Shown here in pieces: positions 34,230-44,433 of a stretch of DNA of 64,000 nucleotides. The stretch covers positions 2,046,001 through 2,110,000 of the forward strand of contig CM057067.1 in the NCBI GenBank assembly GCA_029945375.1, written 5' to 3'. The DNA is from Agaricus subrufescens (Eukaryota > Basidiomycota > Agaricomycetes > Agaricales > Agaricaceae). The position numbers were made by a program, and so were the translations under genes. Positions within the stretch are counted from its first letter, which is position 1; every line of letters starts with the position of its first letter. Below the pieces are notes generated by a model, which was not told the DNA's origin, searched no databases, and worked only from the letters and a program-made list of their open reading frames with translations.

Positions 34230-35136
34230 TTAATAATTATCTAAGGTATGATTATTTAATTCAAAGGATTTATTCGTCAGTTGAAGTGTGAAGTAGTCCT
34301 AAAATCACTGATCACTGGATAAATGCGATTATTGAAATCCCACCAATCACATAACTCACGATTATCACTCGTGGTAATCATGATTATCCCGACTGATCAC
34401 TGGAGTTCAGAGTCTGGATAATCACGATTCCTGTAAGGCTATTGACAACACCACCCCCAATAATCGTGATTATCGAGCCTGACTACTAACTTCATAAGTT
34501 CACCAATAATCACGATTATCCAGCCCGACTACTGAGTTCACCAATAATCATGATTATCGCAAGTTTGCTGATACCACAACTTGTGATAATCGTGATTATC
34601 GCAAGTTTGCTGATACCACAACTTACCTGGAGCTACGGTAATCATGATTATCATAAATTTGCTGACACCACAAATTGTGATTATCGTGATTATCGTAAGT
34701 TTGCTGACACCACAACTTACCCGGAGCTAGGATAATCATGATTACCATAAATAAATGCATCGATACAACAACTTACGATAATCGTGATTGTCGTAAATCT
34801 CTCTGCAAAAACACTTTAATCGTGATTATAAAATTGCGAAACAAGAACACCGAAAACCTACCCTGTAGCTCTATAAGCACAATAATCACGATTATTTGCA
34901 TATAGTACAAACTGTGACAAACATGCAATAAACATTGTTGAAATCACGATTACTCCTTGTAGTACATACCCACATACACTATAACAAACTGTCTCAATCA
35001 CGATTATTATAATATATCTTACTTTGTCCCAACCATGACAACCACGTAGCTAATAATCATGATAACACGATTATTTACCATTATCGTGATTCGTGACAAG
35101 TTCCACTACTGATTAATCGCCGTTAATGCCACCGAT
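34230..35136. repeat. Right subterminal repeat array and terminal inverted repeat
   Basis: About 0.9 kb AT-rich DNA in which the near-palindrome AATCRTGATTATC occurs about 20 times. In several places it sits in units of about 40 bp, for example GATTATCGCAAGTTTGCTGA at about 34,551 and 34,593. It ends in the inverted repeat tip (GCCGTTAATGCC, about 35,119-35,130). Such arrays at element ends usually bind transposase, which is inference here. Confidence 0.75.
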
Positions 35137-35144
35137 GTACGGAT

Positions 35145-35477
35145 AGCATAAACATATGGAGTGTCCCCGATGTGTAACCTTCCCTCAGATAAGACTCAAA
35201 TCAAATGTCTCACCGTATTCTCGAGGCTCAGTCCCTTCTACACCAAGGAGCCAAAATATCATTGCCACATCGTGAAGAGTAGGATTATCAAGTTGACTCT
35301 GCTCAATAGTCATACTTTTCCGCCAAAGGTGTTGTGGCAAACAAGCGGGTGACTGACCACGCATGATTTTTGACTCATCTTGATCATGTTCGCTTGAATA
35401 CCGCTGTATTCACGATGTAACTTACACATAAAAGTTATCAACAACCCTCACGATAATAGGGGAATCTTGACGAGTGG
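35145..35477. other. Intergenic, right flank of the large element
   Basis: No gene seen. It contains the 3' region of the kinase gene on the minus strand. Confidence 0.4.
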
Positions 35478-38400
35478 CTACTCCACTCCGTTGAACCATG
35501 GGTCGCTCAGAGGCTCGGTCACAGTCACCCGGTCTGATGCGTCTAGACGCAGGCACCGCTCAAGCAACCTTGCTGTATCCGTAGCTTCTTTGTCTGAGAT
35601 GACTTTCAACTCATCAATACGTGCCTTGATTGGCCACTCGAGAATCTCAGGATCCTTCAGATTCTTAAACGTACCTGAACATGTTAAGATAATAATGATA
35701 TCCTCCAGGGAATCATCATGCTAGCAGCTAACTAGCGTAGTGGCAGGTTGAGTAGTACTTACTAGAAGTAGTAGGAGATAGTTCTAAGGAGTTGAAGTAT
35801 ATGATGGGAGTAGTAGAGATGTAGAAGATGTATCTTCGACGATGTAGATTACAGTGAATACATGGGGTTTATATACTAAACTACTAGTCCATCCACAGGT
35901 AAATCCTTTACTGTGGGTCGCATATTATAAGCATAATTGCTCAGCTTAGAAGAGCATGAGCTACAGGTATCCACATACACGATTAGGCAGAGCTATGAGT
36001 CGCTCAATGCTCGGAGAGATACAAGTATATCTATCTAAATAAAGTACGAGCTTATACAAGCATCTAATACTATTATTATTCTAACACTCCTCCATGCTAA
36101 ATAAGCTACGGAATAATTTAGAAGAACTCAATCCCTAGTAGTGATCGGATGAATTCAAATTTTCGAGTGTCAAGATTTTTTGTAAATATGTCGGCTGGAT
36201 TTTTATTACCAGGGACATATAACAAAGTAATCTTCTTTTCTTCGACATATTCACGGATTACATGGTATCGGATGTCGATATGTTTGGAGCGTCTTTCTTG
36301 AACAGGATTAGATCCCCAAAAAATAGCTCCTTCATTGTCCGCATTCAAATGTGGAATTTGGACTTTAAAACCGATTTCTTTCAGCAATTGATGCATCCAA
36401 ACAAGTTGTTTGGAGCAGTCAGAAATTGCCATATACTCTGCTTCTGTAGAAGAAGAGGCAACGGTTTTTTGTTTGCGACTTAGCCAGCTTATACAGCCTT
36501 GGGCTAGAGTGACATAATTACCGGTAACAGATTTCCGGTCAGTTGGATCTTGTGCCCAATCTGAATCAGAATAGGCAATAATAGCTTCGTTAGAAGCACC
36601 GTTATAATTGAGTCTATATTTGCTTGTAGCATATAGATAGCGAAGAACATGTAGACCTTGATCATAATGTTCTTGTGCCGGATTAGCACATTGCTGGCTC
36701 AATTTGACCGTTGCATAGGCTATGTCAGGCCTAGAACCGATCATAAGGTACATAAGTGATCCAACTAATTGTTGGTACTTCTGTTTAAAGATGGGCGTCG
36801 CAATGCCTTCGAATTTGTTAAAGGTGAATCCTGAAGAGAGAGGCGTCTTGGTAGGCTTAGACGAAATCTCGAATCTTTCAAGGATTTTATTGAGATAATC
36901 AACTTGGTCTATGAATAGTCGTCGATTTCCTCGATCCCTTTGAATTCTCATTCCTAAGAATTCTTTGGTTTCACCTAAATCTCGGCATTCCCATTTTAAC
37001 ATGAATCTGCGTTTTAAGTCTATATAGACTGCAGTTCGTTTCCCTATTATGGCTACGTCATCAACGTAAACTAATGCAATGATGAGTTGCTTCGTTTCTT
37101 TGTCAACGTAATAATATACCCCTGCATCTGATGCACATCGCTTAAAGCCTAGTTCTTTCATAGAGGCAGTTAATTCACGCCACCAGGCTAAGCCAGATTG
37201 CTTCAGGCCATATAATGCACGGTTTAATTTCCAGACTTTTCCTCGATGATCATGGAAACCTTCCGGTTCTTCCATGTAGATCTCTTCTTCGAGTTTTCCA
37301 TATAAGTATGCTGCTTTGACATCGACGCTCTCGATTTCCCAATCTTCTAGTGCTGCAACACTGAAGATGAGGCGAGCAGTTTCATATCGTACAACAGGGG
37401 AAAATAACTCATCGAAGTCGATTCCTTCGATTTGAGAGAATCCTTTAGCGACAAGTCGAGCACGTTTCCGGCCATCAGACTTTACGTTAAAGACCCATCT
37501 ATTTTTGATAGCTTTTCTTCCTTCCGGAAGTTTAACTATTTCATAAACTCCTCGCTTTTTTAAGGCTTGGAGCTCCTCCAGGCATGCTGCAATCCAGTCT
37601 TTCTGTTCGTCCCGAGGTATTTTCTCAAGGTCTCTATAAGTGACTGGAATGATGGCTTTTGCCAATAAAATGGAAATGAATTCCTTTCCCCCCTCACTTG
37701 TAAGACGTTTTAGTTGTTGATCTTCTGTTTCTGGAATTTTAGGTAAGGGTTTATTTTTACCCATTACCATTCCCATTGGATCATCGACATCTTCTCCATC
37801 AGAATGCCAACGTGGTCGGTTGATTCTTTCTGATGGAGGTTCGGAGGGGCCTTGTTGCTCTTTCAAAGCGATTGAGCTTGGCCAGTCTCCGCTACTTTGT
37901 CTTTCAATATCTACAGGATTTGATCTTTCACCATAGATATTTCCTGGTCTTACAGGGGGTTGCCGTTGTCTCGTCGATCTTCTCGGAGGGAATCCCTCTG
38001 GAAGAATGAAGGGAGGTCTATTAGGTAATGACCTTTCTCTCCTTATGACTGGGGGTCGTTCTTTAGGAATCGACCTTGGGCTCGGAGAGGAGCTTGGACT
38101 CGGAGTAGGTACTCTCATTTTTCCTTTCTCTTGCGTAGAGAAGCGGGGAGGAGTACTGGGAGGAGGCTGAACTTCTCCTGGACCTAAGTCAGAAGGGGTA
38201 GACGGCGGCGGTTGCGGATCAAATCTATTTTCATCGTGATAGTCTATTGGTTGACGATGTCCTTCTGCACTTCCGATATCATGACTGAAGGATTCATGGT
38301 CATCATCAGGTGGTGGACTGTTATCACGAGGTGGAGTGGGATTCGATGGCCTTTCCTGATTAGAGGAAGAAGGGTGATGATATTGGCTATGCCGAAAATT

Positions 38401-41400
38401 ATTCATCGGTTTTGGTGTGAAAGAATCTGAGAAATTAGGATCATACTCTAAGGGTCTTAGAGGATCTTCTTCTGAGGATGATGAATCGTCAGTTCCATCG
38501 TCTCGAAGCATTCTTTTCTCTAGTTCACCAGGTTTGTAATCTGGGCAGAACGGAAAGATTCGTTCATCAAAGATTGCAGATCTTGATCTGAACACAGTTC
38601 TATTGGATTTATGTCGGAAGAACAAATAGCTTCCATCCGGAGCATATCCAATGAATGTCATGAATTCAGATCGAGGTGAAAGCTTATTAATTCGCTTTTC
38701 CTCTGGTATGAATGCATATGCACCGCATCCAAATACTCGGAGGTGATTTAAGTCAGTCTTTTCATATCCGAAGTATTGGTGTGGGGTCTGCCAGTTTAGG
38801 CGACGCATTGGTGTATTATTATATACATGAACAGCTGCTGAAATAGCAAATTCCCAATGAGAATCAGGTAAGCAGGCATGTAGTCGCATGGCCTGTTCTT
38901 TTTCGAGCAAGGTGCGATTTAACCTTTCTGCACGACCGTTTTGTTGGTGTGCATAGGGGACTGTTGTTTGGTGGTCCATCGCATTATCAAGGAAGAAGTC
39001 CTTGAGTCCTTGGGAGACATATTCTCCGCCATTGTCTGTCCGAAATTGGAAACAACGAACCTTTTGTGAATGCCACATTTTATGTACGTAAGCTTCTATG
39101 TACCTTGGTACGTCAGCTTTGTTCCTTATTAGGACGATTGTGCAAGCGGATGAATAGTCATCCAAGAATGTCAGTACCCATTTATATTTGGAGTACGACT
39201 TGATCGGCATTTCGAGAAGATCAGAATGTGTCATTTCGCCAATTGCCTTAGCTCGTTTTGGGTTTGGTTGAAAGGGTTTCTGATTTTTTTTGCCTAGCGC
39301 ACAGCCCTTGCATACATGATCAGAAGCTTTCGGGATTTTAATCCGTTCACTGGAGCATTCAGGTACTTTGTTCAGAGCGAAATCTGAACAGTGTCCGAAT
39401 CTTTGATGCCAGACTTCATAAGTGATCTCATTAACACTTATTTTATTGACGTTATAAGCATCGTTTTTAATGATGTGGGATCGAACATAATGGAGGTTTT
39501 GAGCTCCTCCAGGAACCTTTTGGGCCATTAAAGCAGGGTTTCCTTGTCTATCATATAGAATGGTTCGATCTGTTTCGCCAATAGATGTCCAACCCATATT
39601 TAAATATGTGTTGACTGATAGTATCCTTTCTCGTAATTCCTCTGCGTATTCAACCCTGGTTACAGTGTTTCGCATGAGGTATGTATTTCCGTCAGTCGTA
39701 TTATAGACTTCGTACTCTATCATTACGGTTCCAACAGCAGTTATTTTTATATCATTGCTGTTATGCGCGGTTCCCGCATCTCCGTAATCACCAGTTACAT
39801 AATCTAGGAAGTCATCAAGATTATTTGTAAAGTGTCGTGATGCTCCTGAATCTAGTAACCATCTGATCGGAAAGTCGTCGTTTATAGGTGTAACGCCACT
39901 TATACTAGGCAGATTGCCGGTACTATGATTATCTGGTGTTCTGGCTTCTTGAGGTTCGGCAGAATCCTCATTTACTTCCTCAGATATAGAAGCGAAGCAG
40001 CAGGGAGGTGTATTAATACAATATATAGCCGGTGTACTACTAGAGTCTCTTCCTACATCTGAATAGTAGGGGACATCTCCGGCCTGTATAAGGTTAGCTG
40101 TTTGATAATCATTTATAGATCGGATCACATACTTGTAATCATCGATCTTTACGTCCTCAGTTTCGCTTCCCAGGGACACGGTTTCGAGATCGAAGCTCTT
40201 CGGAGCTTCTTCCCTTATTGCCTCGTCGATTGGGTCGACGATTATTGGCTCTTGGGGAAGCTCCTCCTTTTCCAGCTTTTCTTTGAAAGCTTGGTATCGG
40301 AAAGCGCTCCGCATCTCGGTGTACCTTTGCATGTATGGAGACATGGGATTTTCCATGTGCTTCCGCATTGCGGTTGCTTCTTCTTCTTCCCAAAACTTTC
40401 AGAGCATTTCTGTTTTCGAAATTGGTGAGGGGGTAGTAGAAGTTTCTCCACCATTCCTGGATTGCGTCCTGTCCTCGTAGAGTTTGAGGGCGCGTTCCTT
40501 GGCGAGTGCCATTCTGGAAGGGTACGGTCTGGGTCGCGGGTCAAGGGTGATCTGCGAAGTTGAATTATGCTCTACCTTCTTTGGGAGCGTTGATGAGGTT
40601 GCAACTCCAAGAGCGCTAACCTGTGGTTGGCCCGTGGCAGGGGCAAAAAGAGTCGAGGTCTGCGGCGAGTAGTCGTCAAGCTGCAGAACGCCAGTAGAGG
40701 CGATTATTTCATTTACCTGAGGCTGAGGCTTTTTCCTCCCTCGGCGAGTCTTCTTCTGCGGACCAGCAGAATTCCTCTGCTGTGGTTGTTGTTGCTGCTG
40801 TTGCTGCTGGCCATTATTAGGTCGCTGCATAGGCTGCTGTTGTCCTTTATATGGTTGCCATTGGGGCTTTTTAAAGCCTCCTTGTTTGACACCAGAGAAG
40901 CGGTTCACCTGGGGGTGATTGCTGGACAGGCGCTGATTATACTCTTGTAAAATCGCAGCTCTGACAGCTTGGAAGGTTACGTCGGGGACGTCTCCTTTGG
41001 CGGCTAAGAAGGATGATGCGATTTTCCAATGCTCTGGTATGGCACCGAGCAGGGACATCGCCATTACTAATTCTGGAATATCTACTCCAGTGCTTCGGAG
41101 CCTGGAATAGATTAACTCGAGGCTGGCTATTTCGGCCGATGGTTCCTTTGTTCCGGAAATCCGGAAATTAATGGTTTGCCGGTACAGGGCATAGATAGCC
41201 GATGGACCAGTTACACCATAAGTCTTCTCGAGGAAGCTCCAAAGGTCTGCAGCAGAGTCAAATCTCTGCGCAACTAAGCCTCTAGTGATCCTAGAATTTA
41301 TCATTGCTCTTGCAGTATGGGAGAGGCGATTCCTCTCTTCAATAGCTTCATCGATAGTATTATTCTCTTCTTCAAGCTGGGTTATACCTTCAGTATAAGC

Positions 41401-43643
41401 TTCTTGGGTTTGGGTTTCCAACTTGGGTGGAAGTTTGTGTTTAGCCGGGATCGTCCACTTGTTAAGGCAGACGTCGTAGGCATTGAATGAGAACCCATTA
41501 GCGATTTGGAGGATAAGAATATCGGCCATTTCATCCTTCCAGGTGCCGTAATTCTCGGCTCCGGTAAGTTGTTCGACAGAATTGAGCAGAGCGATGACGT
41601 GAGACATATTGCTTGGTTCTAATAAAAGAAATCAGCAATTTATAGCGCAGGGGTAATCAGCCGATGCTGCTAGTAGTCTGATGTCATAGGTCTGTACACC
41701 TATATGGGTGACTCGGAATAGCGGTCAACCGTAGTTTGGGAGATATGGATATCTCACTACTACTCGATTCCAGGTTACATGATCAACCTACTCTGCTAGT
41801 GCAAGTGCCCTTGCACATAGTGAGCTGGCGATGGGGGCCCATAACCTGTTAAGATAATAATGATATCCTCCAGGGAATCATCATGCTAGCAGCTAACTAG
41901 CGTAGTGGCAGGTTGAGTAGTACTTACTAGAAGTAGTAGGAGATAGTTCTAAGGAGTTGAAGTATATGATGGGAGTAGTAGAGATGTAGAAGATGTATCT
42001 TTGACGATGTAGATTACAGTGAATACATGGGGTTTATATACTAAACTACTAGTCCATCCACAGGTAAATCCTTTACTGTGGGTCGCATATTATAAGCATA
42101 ATTGCTCAGCTTAGAAGAGCATGAGCTACAGATATCCACATACACGATTAGGCAGAGCTATGAGTCGCTCAATGCTCGGAGAGATACAAGTATATCTATC
42201 TAAATAAAGTACGAGCTTATACAAGCATCTAATACTATTATTATTCTAACAGAACACATGGATGAATGAGTAACGAGGAGAACTGGGTGATGACAGACGC
42301 TCACAATCCGGGTTGAAGTAATCAGGAGCATTCGGAGAAACTTGTAGTTGTGCCGCGCAGAAGACTTCTCGAGTATGTAGCATCATGAAGTAGAGTATGT
42401 TCTCCGTCTCGTCCATACCAGTGAATTTTGTATTTTGTTGATAGCGGAAGAGGTGTTTTCCAGTAACCAGCTCAAATATCTTTAAAGTGGACTTAAACTA
42501 GCTGACTTTCATCTAAGTAGTAGTGCAGAGCGCACGTACGAGACAGCCAAAGGTCCAGATGCCCGCGGGCTTATCCCATTCCACTCCAAGATATGATTCC
42601 GGTGGTCGTAGAGGAAGCGACGTGATTGTGTGGTGAGTATGAAGGCCCGATGGTTGCGCTGAACGCTGATAAGCTCCTTCAAGAAGAAAAGATTGATACA
42701 CCACCTACCGGAGCCGAAATCGGCCAGCGAATATGTAGCTTGCGCTGCTTCTTCCTCGGTGATCATGGGTAGCGGTTGTGATACCGCAGACTGCAACATG
42801 CCATCATAGCAGTACTCTGGCGCATGTCTCTGTGAGGGGTCTTTTATCATCCACGCTTCAATGTCATCCGTAGTCATATTAGTTGAAAAGAAAATGTTGT
42901 CATGTTTGATATCGGTATGCACGATACCACGTTCATGAGCATGTGCAATACCACGAAGCAAGTGAAGAAGTATCCGCTTAGCAATACAGAACGGAAGTGG
43001 AGTCTTCCTCGATCCAACGAGCGCTTTGATGTCGCCCCCGTATACAGGCATCACGAAACACATGTGGGAGCCAGCAGAGCCTTTTCCAGTGATCGTGAAT
43101 TCGTCCATAATGGACGTGCAGTGAGGAGAAGTGGGTGTGCGTGAAACAAGGCGGAGGGCATCAGCCTCCCAGACGATTCCGCGTTCATGCAAGTCCGTTG
43201 TATGGCCAGTAAGAGCCTTGATAGCAACAAATGTGTTTTTTCTGAAAGCCATGGTGTCAGTCTAATAGTATCCAGTAAAGGTTCCGTAATGGACAGCCAG
43301 GACACACTGACATGCTGTCGCGAGCGAGCCAGGTGCTTGAGTACATCCCCCAGCCCAATTTGTGAGCAATAGTATATCGCTCCTCTGGGCCGATTCGCTC
43401 ACCAAACTCGAATTGAGCCCAACCATAGCCTTCAGAGGCGGCCATTCCAATAGGCTCTGAAGCAAAAACTAGGTCGGTGACTTTATTGCCATCCGCATCG
43501 ACCGAGAAACGCTGATTCGGATACTCTGGCTTAGGCGAAGAAGACATCCGGATGTTAGTGGAAAAACGTGCGATAACAAGAGGGCGAAAGTTTGGGATAG
43601 GAAAGGAATGGATTCGTGCTGTGCGGAGAGCGCACTTGTACAT
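35478..43643 (-). CDS. SRPK-like serine/threonine protein kinase with a retrotransposon in its last intron
   Basis: First ATG 43643; the methionine at 43547 (MSSSPKPEYPNQ) is an alternative start after a possible leader. Exon 3 is 42658-42540, exon 4 is 42479-42305 and exon 5 is 35674-35478, with earlier exons at about 43643-43310 and 43262-42709. Kinase motifs: glycine loop region HKLGWGMYSSTWLA, ATP lysine in FVAIKAL, catalytic loop HTDIKHDN, DFGSAQ, LRPPESYLG (APE equivalent), IWTFGCL, and terminal RCLRLDA and DPWFNG. The HTD loop and PPE motif are typical of the SRPK family, which phosphorylates Ser/Arg-rich splicing factors. The last intron is 6,630 bp because it holds a copia element; the ancestral intron would be 55 bp. 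All coding joins keep frame, so the protein is intact only if this intron is still spliced. Confidence 0.85.
35682..36086 (-). repeat. 3' LTR of the copia element
   Basis: 405 bp. A purine-rich GGAGGAG stretch just inside it (36087-36094 on the complement) is the likely polypurine tract. Confidence 0.93.
36118..40368 (-). CDS. pol: Copia Pol polyprotein (PR-IN-RT-RH)
   Basis: 1,416 residues from the first ATG, but the frame is continuous with gag across one UGA. Aspartic protease DSGASRH at 173-179. Integrase zinc finger H321, H326, C353, C356. Integrase triad D383, D445, E481 (35 residues between the last two). A Pro/Ser-rich spacer of about 200 residues (640-850). Reverse transcriptase about 955-1180 with D1017 and YVDD at 1101-1104. 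RNase H near the C-terminus (SDSDWAQDPTDRKSVTG, SSTEAEYMA). This domain order (integrase before RT) is diagnostic for Ty1/copia. No internal stop or frameshift. Confidence 0.96.
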   Translation of the reverse strand: MRKHMENPMSPYMQRYTEMRSAFRYQAFKEKLEKEELPQEPIIVDPIDEAIREEAPKSFDLETVSLGSETEDVKIDDYKYVIRSINDYQTANLIQAGDVPYYSDVGRDSSSTPAIYCINTPPCCFASISEEVNEDSAEPQEARTPDNHSTGNLPSISGVTPINDDFPIRWLLDSGASRHFTNNLDDFLDYVTGDYGDAGTAHNSNDIKITAVGTVMIEYEVYNTTDGNTYLMRNTVTRVEYAEELRERILSVNTYLNMGWTSIGETDRTILYDRQGNPALMAQKVPGGAQNLHYVRSHIIKNDAYNVNKISVNEITYEVWHQRFGHCSDFALNKVPECSSERIKIPKASDHVCKGCALGKKNQKPFQPNPKRAKAIGEMTHSDLLEMPIKSYSKYKWVLTFLDDYSSACTIVLIRNKADVPRYIEAYVHKMWHSQKVRCFQFRTDNGGEYVSQGLKDFFLDNAMDHQTTVPYAHQQNGRAERLNRTLLEKEQAMRLHACLPDSHWEFAISAAVHVYNNTPMRRLNWQTPHQYFGYEKTDLNHLRVFGCGAYAFIPEEKRINKLSPRSEFMTFIGYAPDGSYLFFRHKSNRTVFRSRSAIFDERIFPFCPDYKPGELEKRMLRDDGTDDSSSSEEDPLRPLEYDPNFSDSFTPKPMNNFRHSQYHHPSSSNQERPSNPTPPRDNSPPPDDDHESFSHDIGSAEGHRQPIDYHDENRFDPQPPPSTPSDLGPGEVQPPPSTPPRFSTQEKGKMRVPTPSPSSSPSPRSIPKERPPVIRRERSLPNRPPFILPEGFPPRRSTRQRQPPVRPGNIYGERSNPVDIERQSSGDWPSSIALKEQQGPSEPPSERINRPRWHSDGEDVDDPMGMVMGKNKPLPKIPETEDQQLKRLTSEGGKEFISILLAKAIIPVTYRDLEKIPRDEQKDWIAACLEELQALKKRGVYEIVKLPEGRKAIKNRWVFNVKSDGRKRARLVAKGFSQIEGIDFDELFSPVVRYETARLIFSVAALEDWEIESVDVKAAYLYGKLEEEIYMEEPEGFHDHRGKVWKLNRALYGLKQSGLAWWRELTASMKELGFKRCASDAGVYYYVDKETKQLIIALVYVDDVAIIGKRTAVYIDLKRRFMLKWECRDLGETKEFLGMRIQRDRGNRRLFIDQVDYLNKILERFEISSKPTKTPLSSGFTFNKFEGIATPIFKQKYQQLVGSLMYLMIGSRPDIAYATVKLSQQCANPAQEHYDQGLHVLRYLYATSKYRLNYNGASNEAIIAYSDSDWAQDPTDRKSVTGNYVTLAQGCISWLSRKQKTVASSSTEAEYMAISDCSKQLVWMHQLLKEIGFKVQIPHLNADNEGAIFWGSNPVQERRSKHIDIRYHVIREYVEEKKITLLYVPGNKNPADIFTKNLDTRKFEFIRSLLGIEFF
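40399..41607 (-). CDS. gag: Copia Gag protein, Gln-rich and without zinc knuckle
   Basis: 402 residues from MSHVIALLNSVEQLTGAENY, with the copia-type Gag fold (GTWKDEMADIL; FDSAADLWSFLEKTYG; LLGAIPEHWKIASSFL). Instead of a CCHC zinc knuckle there is a basic, Gln-rich stretch (WQPYKGQQQPMQ, a run of eight Q, then KKTRRGRKKPQPQ) that could bind RNA. It ends at TGA (40399-40401); the same frame continues as KFWEEEEATA into Pol, so readthrough or a recent nonsense mutation is possible. Confidence 0.93.
   Translation of the reverse strand: MSHVIALLNSVEQLTGAENYGTWKDEMADILILQIANGFSFNAYDVCLNKWTIPAKHKLPPKLETQTQEAYTEGITQLEEENNTIDEAIEERNRLSHTARAMINSRITRGLVAQRFDSAADLWSFLEKTYGVTGPSAIYALYRQTINFRISGTKEPSAEIASLELIYSRLRSTGVDIPELVMAMSLLGAIPEHWKIASSFLAAKGDVPDVTFQAVRAAILQEYNQRLSSNHPQVNRFSGVKQGGFKKPQWQPYKGQQQPMQRPNNGQQQQQQQQPQQRNSAGPQKKTRRGRKKPQPQVNEIIASTGVLQLDDYSPQTSTLFAPATGQPQVSALGVATSSTLPKKVEHNSTSQITLDPRPRPYPSRMALAKERALKLYEDRTQSRNGGETSTTPSPISKTEML
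41835..41846 (-). other. Primer-binding site matching initiator tRNA-Met anticodon region
   Basis: On the coding strand GGTTATGGGCCC directly follows the 5' LTR. It is complementary to the anticodon stem-loop of initiator tRNA-Met, the half-tRNA priming known for Drosophila copia. Confidence 0.7.
41847..42251 (-). repeat. 5' LTR of the copia element
   Basis: 405 bp, near-identical to 35682-36086. Confidence 0.93.
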
Positions 43644-44433
43644 GGACCGTGATTCCGAGAAACAGGGAGCGGAAGAAAGGTGCTGATGTGCTATTAATAG
43701 GCTTAACGCAATGACTGTGACAGGGTCACTCCGCGAACAATAACATTTACAACACTCTTAGGCTCACACCGCGCGGTGCTAGCGCATGTTACGCATCGAT
43801 TCTAATACAGAACAGCGATTTACGGGAGTTACCAAAACCTAATGTTGCTTGAGACGTCAGCCCATCATGAGACTCGAGGCTATGCTATGTATCGGGACAG
43901 AAACTTCCCGAGGCCCTACAAGAGATCTAATCCTTTTTTACACAATTCATTCTTGCATGACTACATATTATATAGTATCGATTCTGATATTCGGATAGGG
44001 ATCAGTGACTCTGAAGCCTTACGAGGGATCTGATCCTGTTGGGTACAGCTCATTCTTGGATGGCTAAATCTTTTGTATTGCTTTTAATATTCCGTTATAG
44101 GCCAGTAGCTTTGTGGCCTTGCAAGAGATCTGATACCGCTTGAAACGGCTTGTTCTTGAACGGTTAAACCTTTTGTTCTGCTTTGAATATTCCATTATGG
44201 GCCAGCAACTCTGCGGCCTTACCAGAGATTTAATAGCGCTTGTTACGGCTCATTCTTGGGTGGCTAAACCTTTTGTATCGTTTTTGATATTCCATGAGGG
44301 GTCAGTAACCTTGCGGCCTTACAACATACCACATGGTACGACACATCTGACCTTACATCGTAAGCAAGTAAAGCGCCCAAATAGCTGTTAAAAGCTCGCT
44401 CTTCGAGCTGTAATTCTTCAGCAAATCCTCACC
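43644..44433. repeat. Intergenic with about 100-bp tandem repeats upstream of paralogue B
   Basis: Four to five diverged copies of a unit of about 100 bp lie between about 43,890 and 44,335. Each has GGCCTTAC, AGAGATCTGAT, GCTCATTCTTG, GGCTAAACCTTTTGT and GATATTCC (or variants). Copies begin near 43,985, 44,087, 44,187 and 44,287. No coding potential. Confidence 0.7.

Larger units (their letters stand above)
15882..35136. mobile_element. Putative cargo-carrying KDZ transposon bounded by terminal inverted repeats
   Basis: The left end (from 15882) and the reverse complement of the right end (to 35136 or 35137) align over about 57 bp. A perfect 15-mer, GGCATTAACGGCGAT, lies near the tip and a perfect 12-mer, GAATCACGATAA, near the inner end, with about a dozen mismatches between. 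Both ends are flanked by GTACGGAT (15874-15881 and 35137-35144), as expected of a 7-8 bp target duplication. Inside are a minus-strand KDZ transposase (17145-20432), genes at 16230-16688, 22253-23311 and 32100-34204, and a gene split by a Ty3/gypsy element. Without that insertion the element would be about 12.4 kb. Assigning mobility to the enclosed KDZ gene is inference; the ends could also belong to two separate short elements, although the shared flank argues against that. Confidence 0.65.
35682..42251 (-). mobile_element. Full-length Ty1/copia LTR retrotransposon in the kinase intron
   Basis: 6,570 bp with two 405-bp LTRs (35682-36086 and 41847-42251; TGTTAAG...CTAACA on the plus strand). 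It is flanked by a perfect 5-bp target duplication GAACA (35677-35681 and 42252-42256). The LTRs differ at two positions that I can see. The coding strand is the minus strand, the same as the host kinase. Gag and Pol are in one frame separated by a single UGA. Confidence 0.96.
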
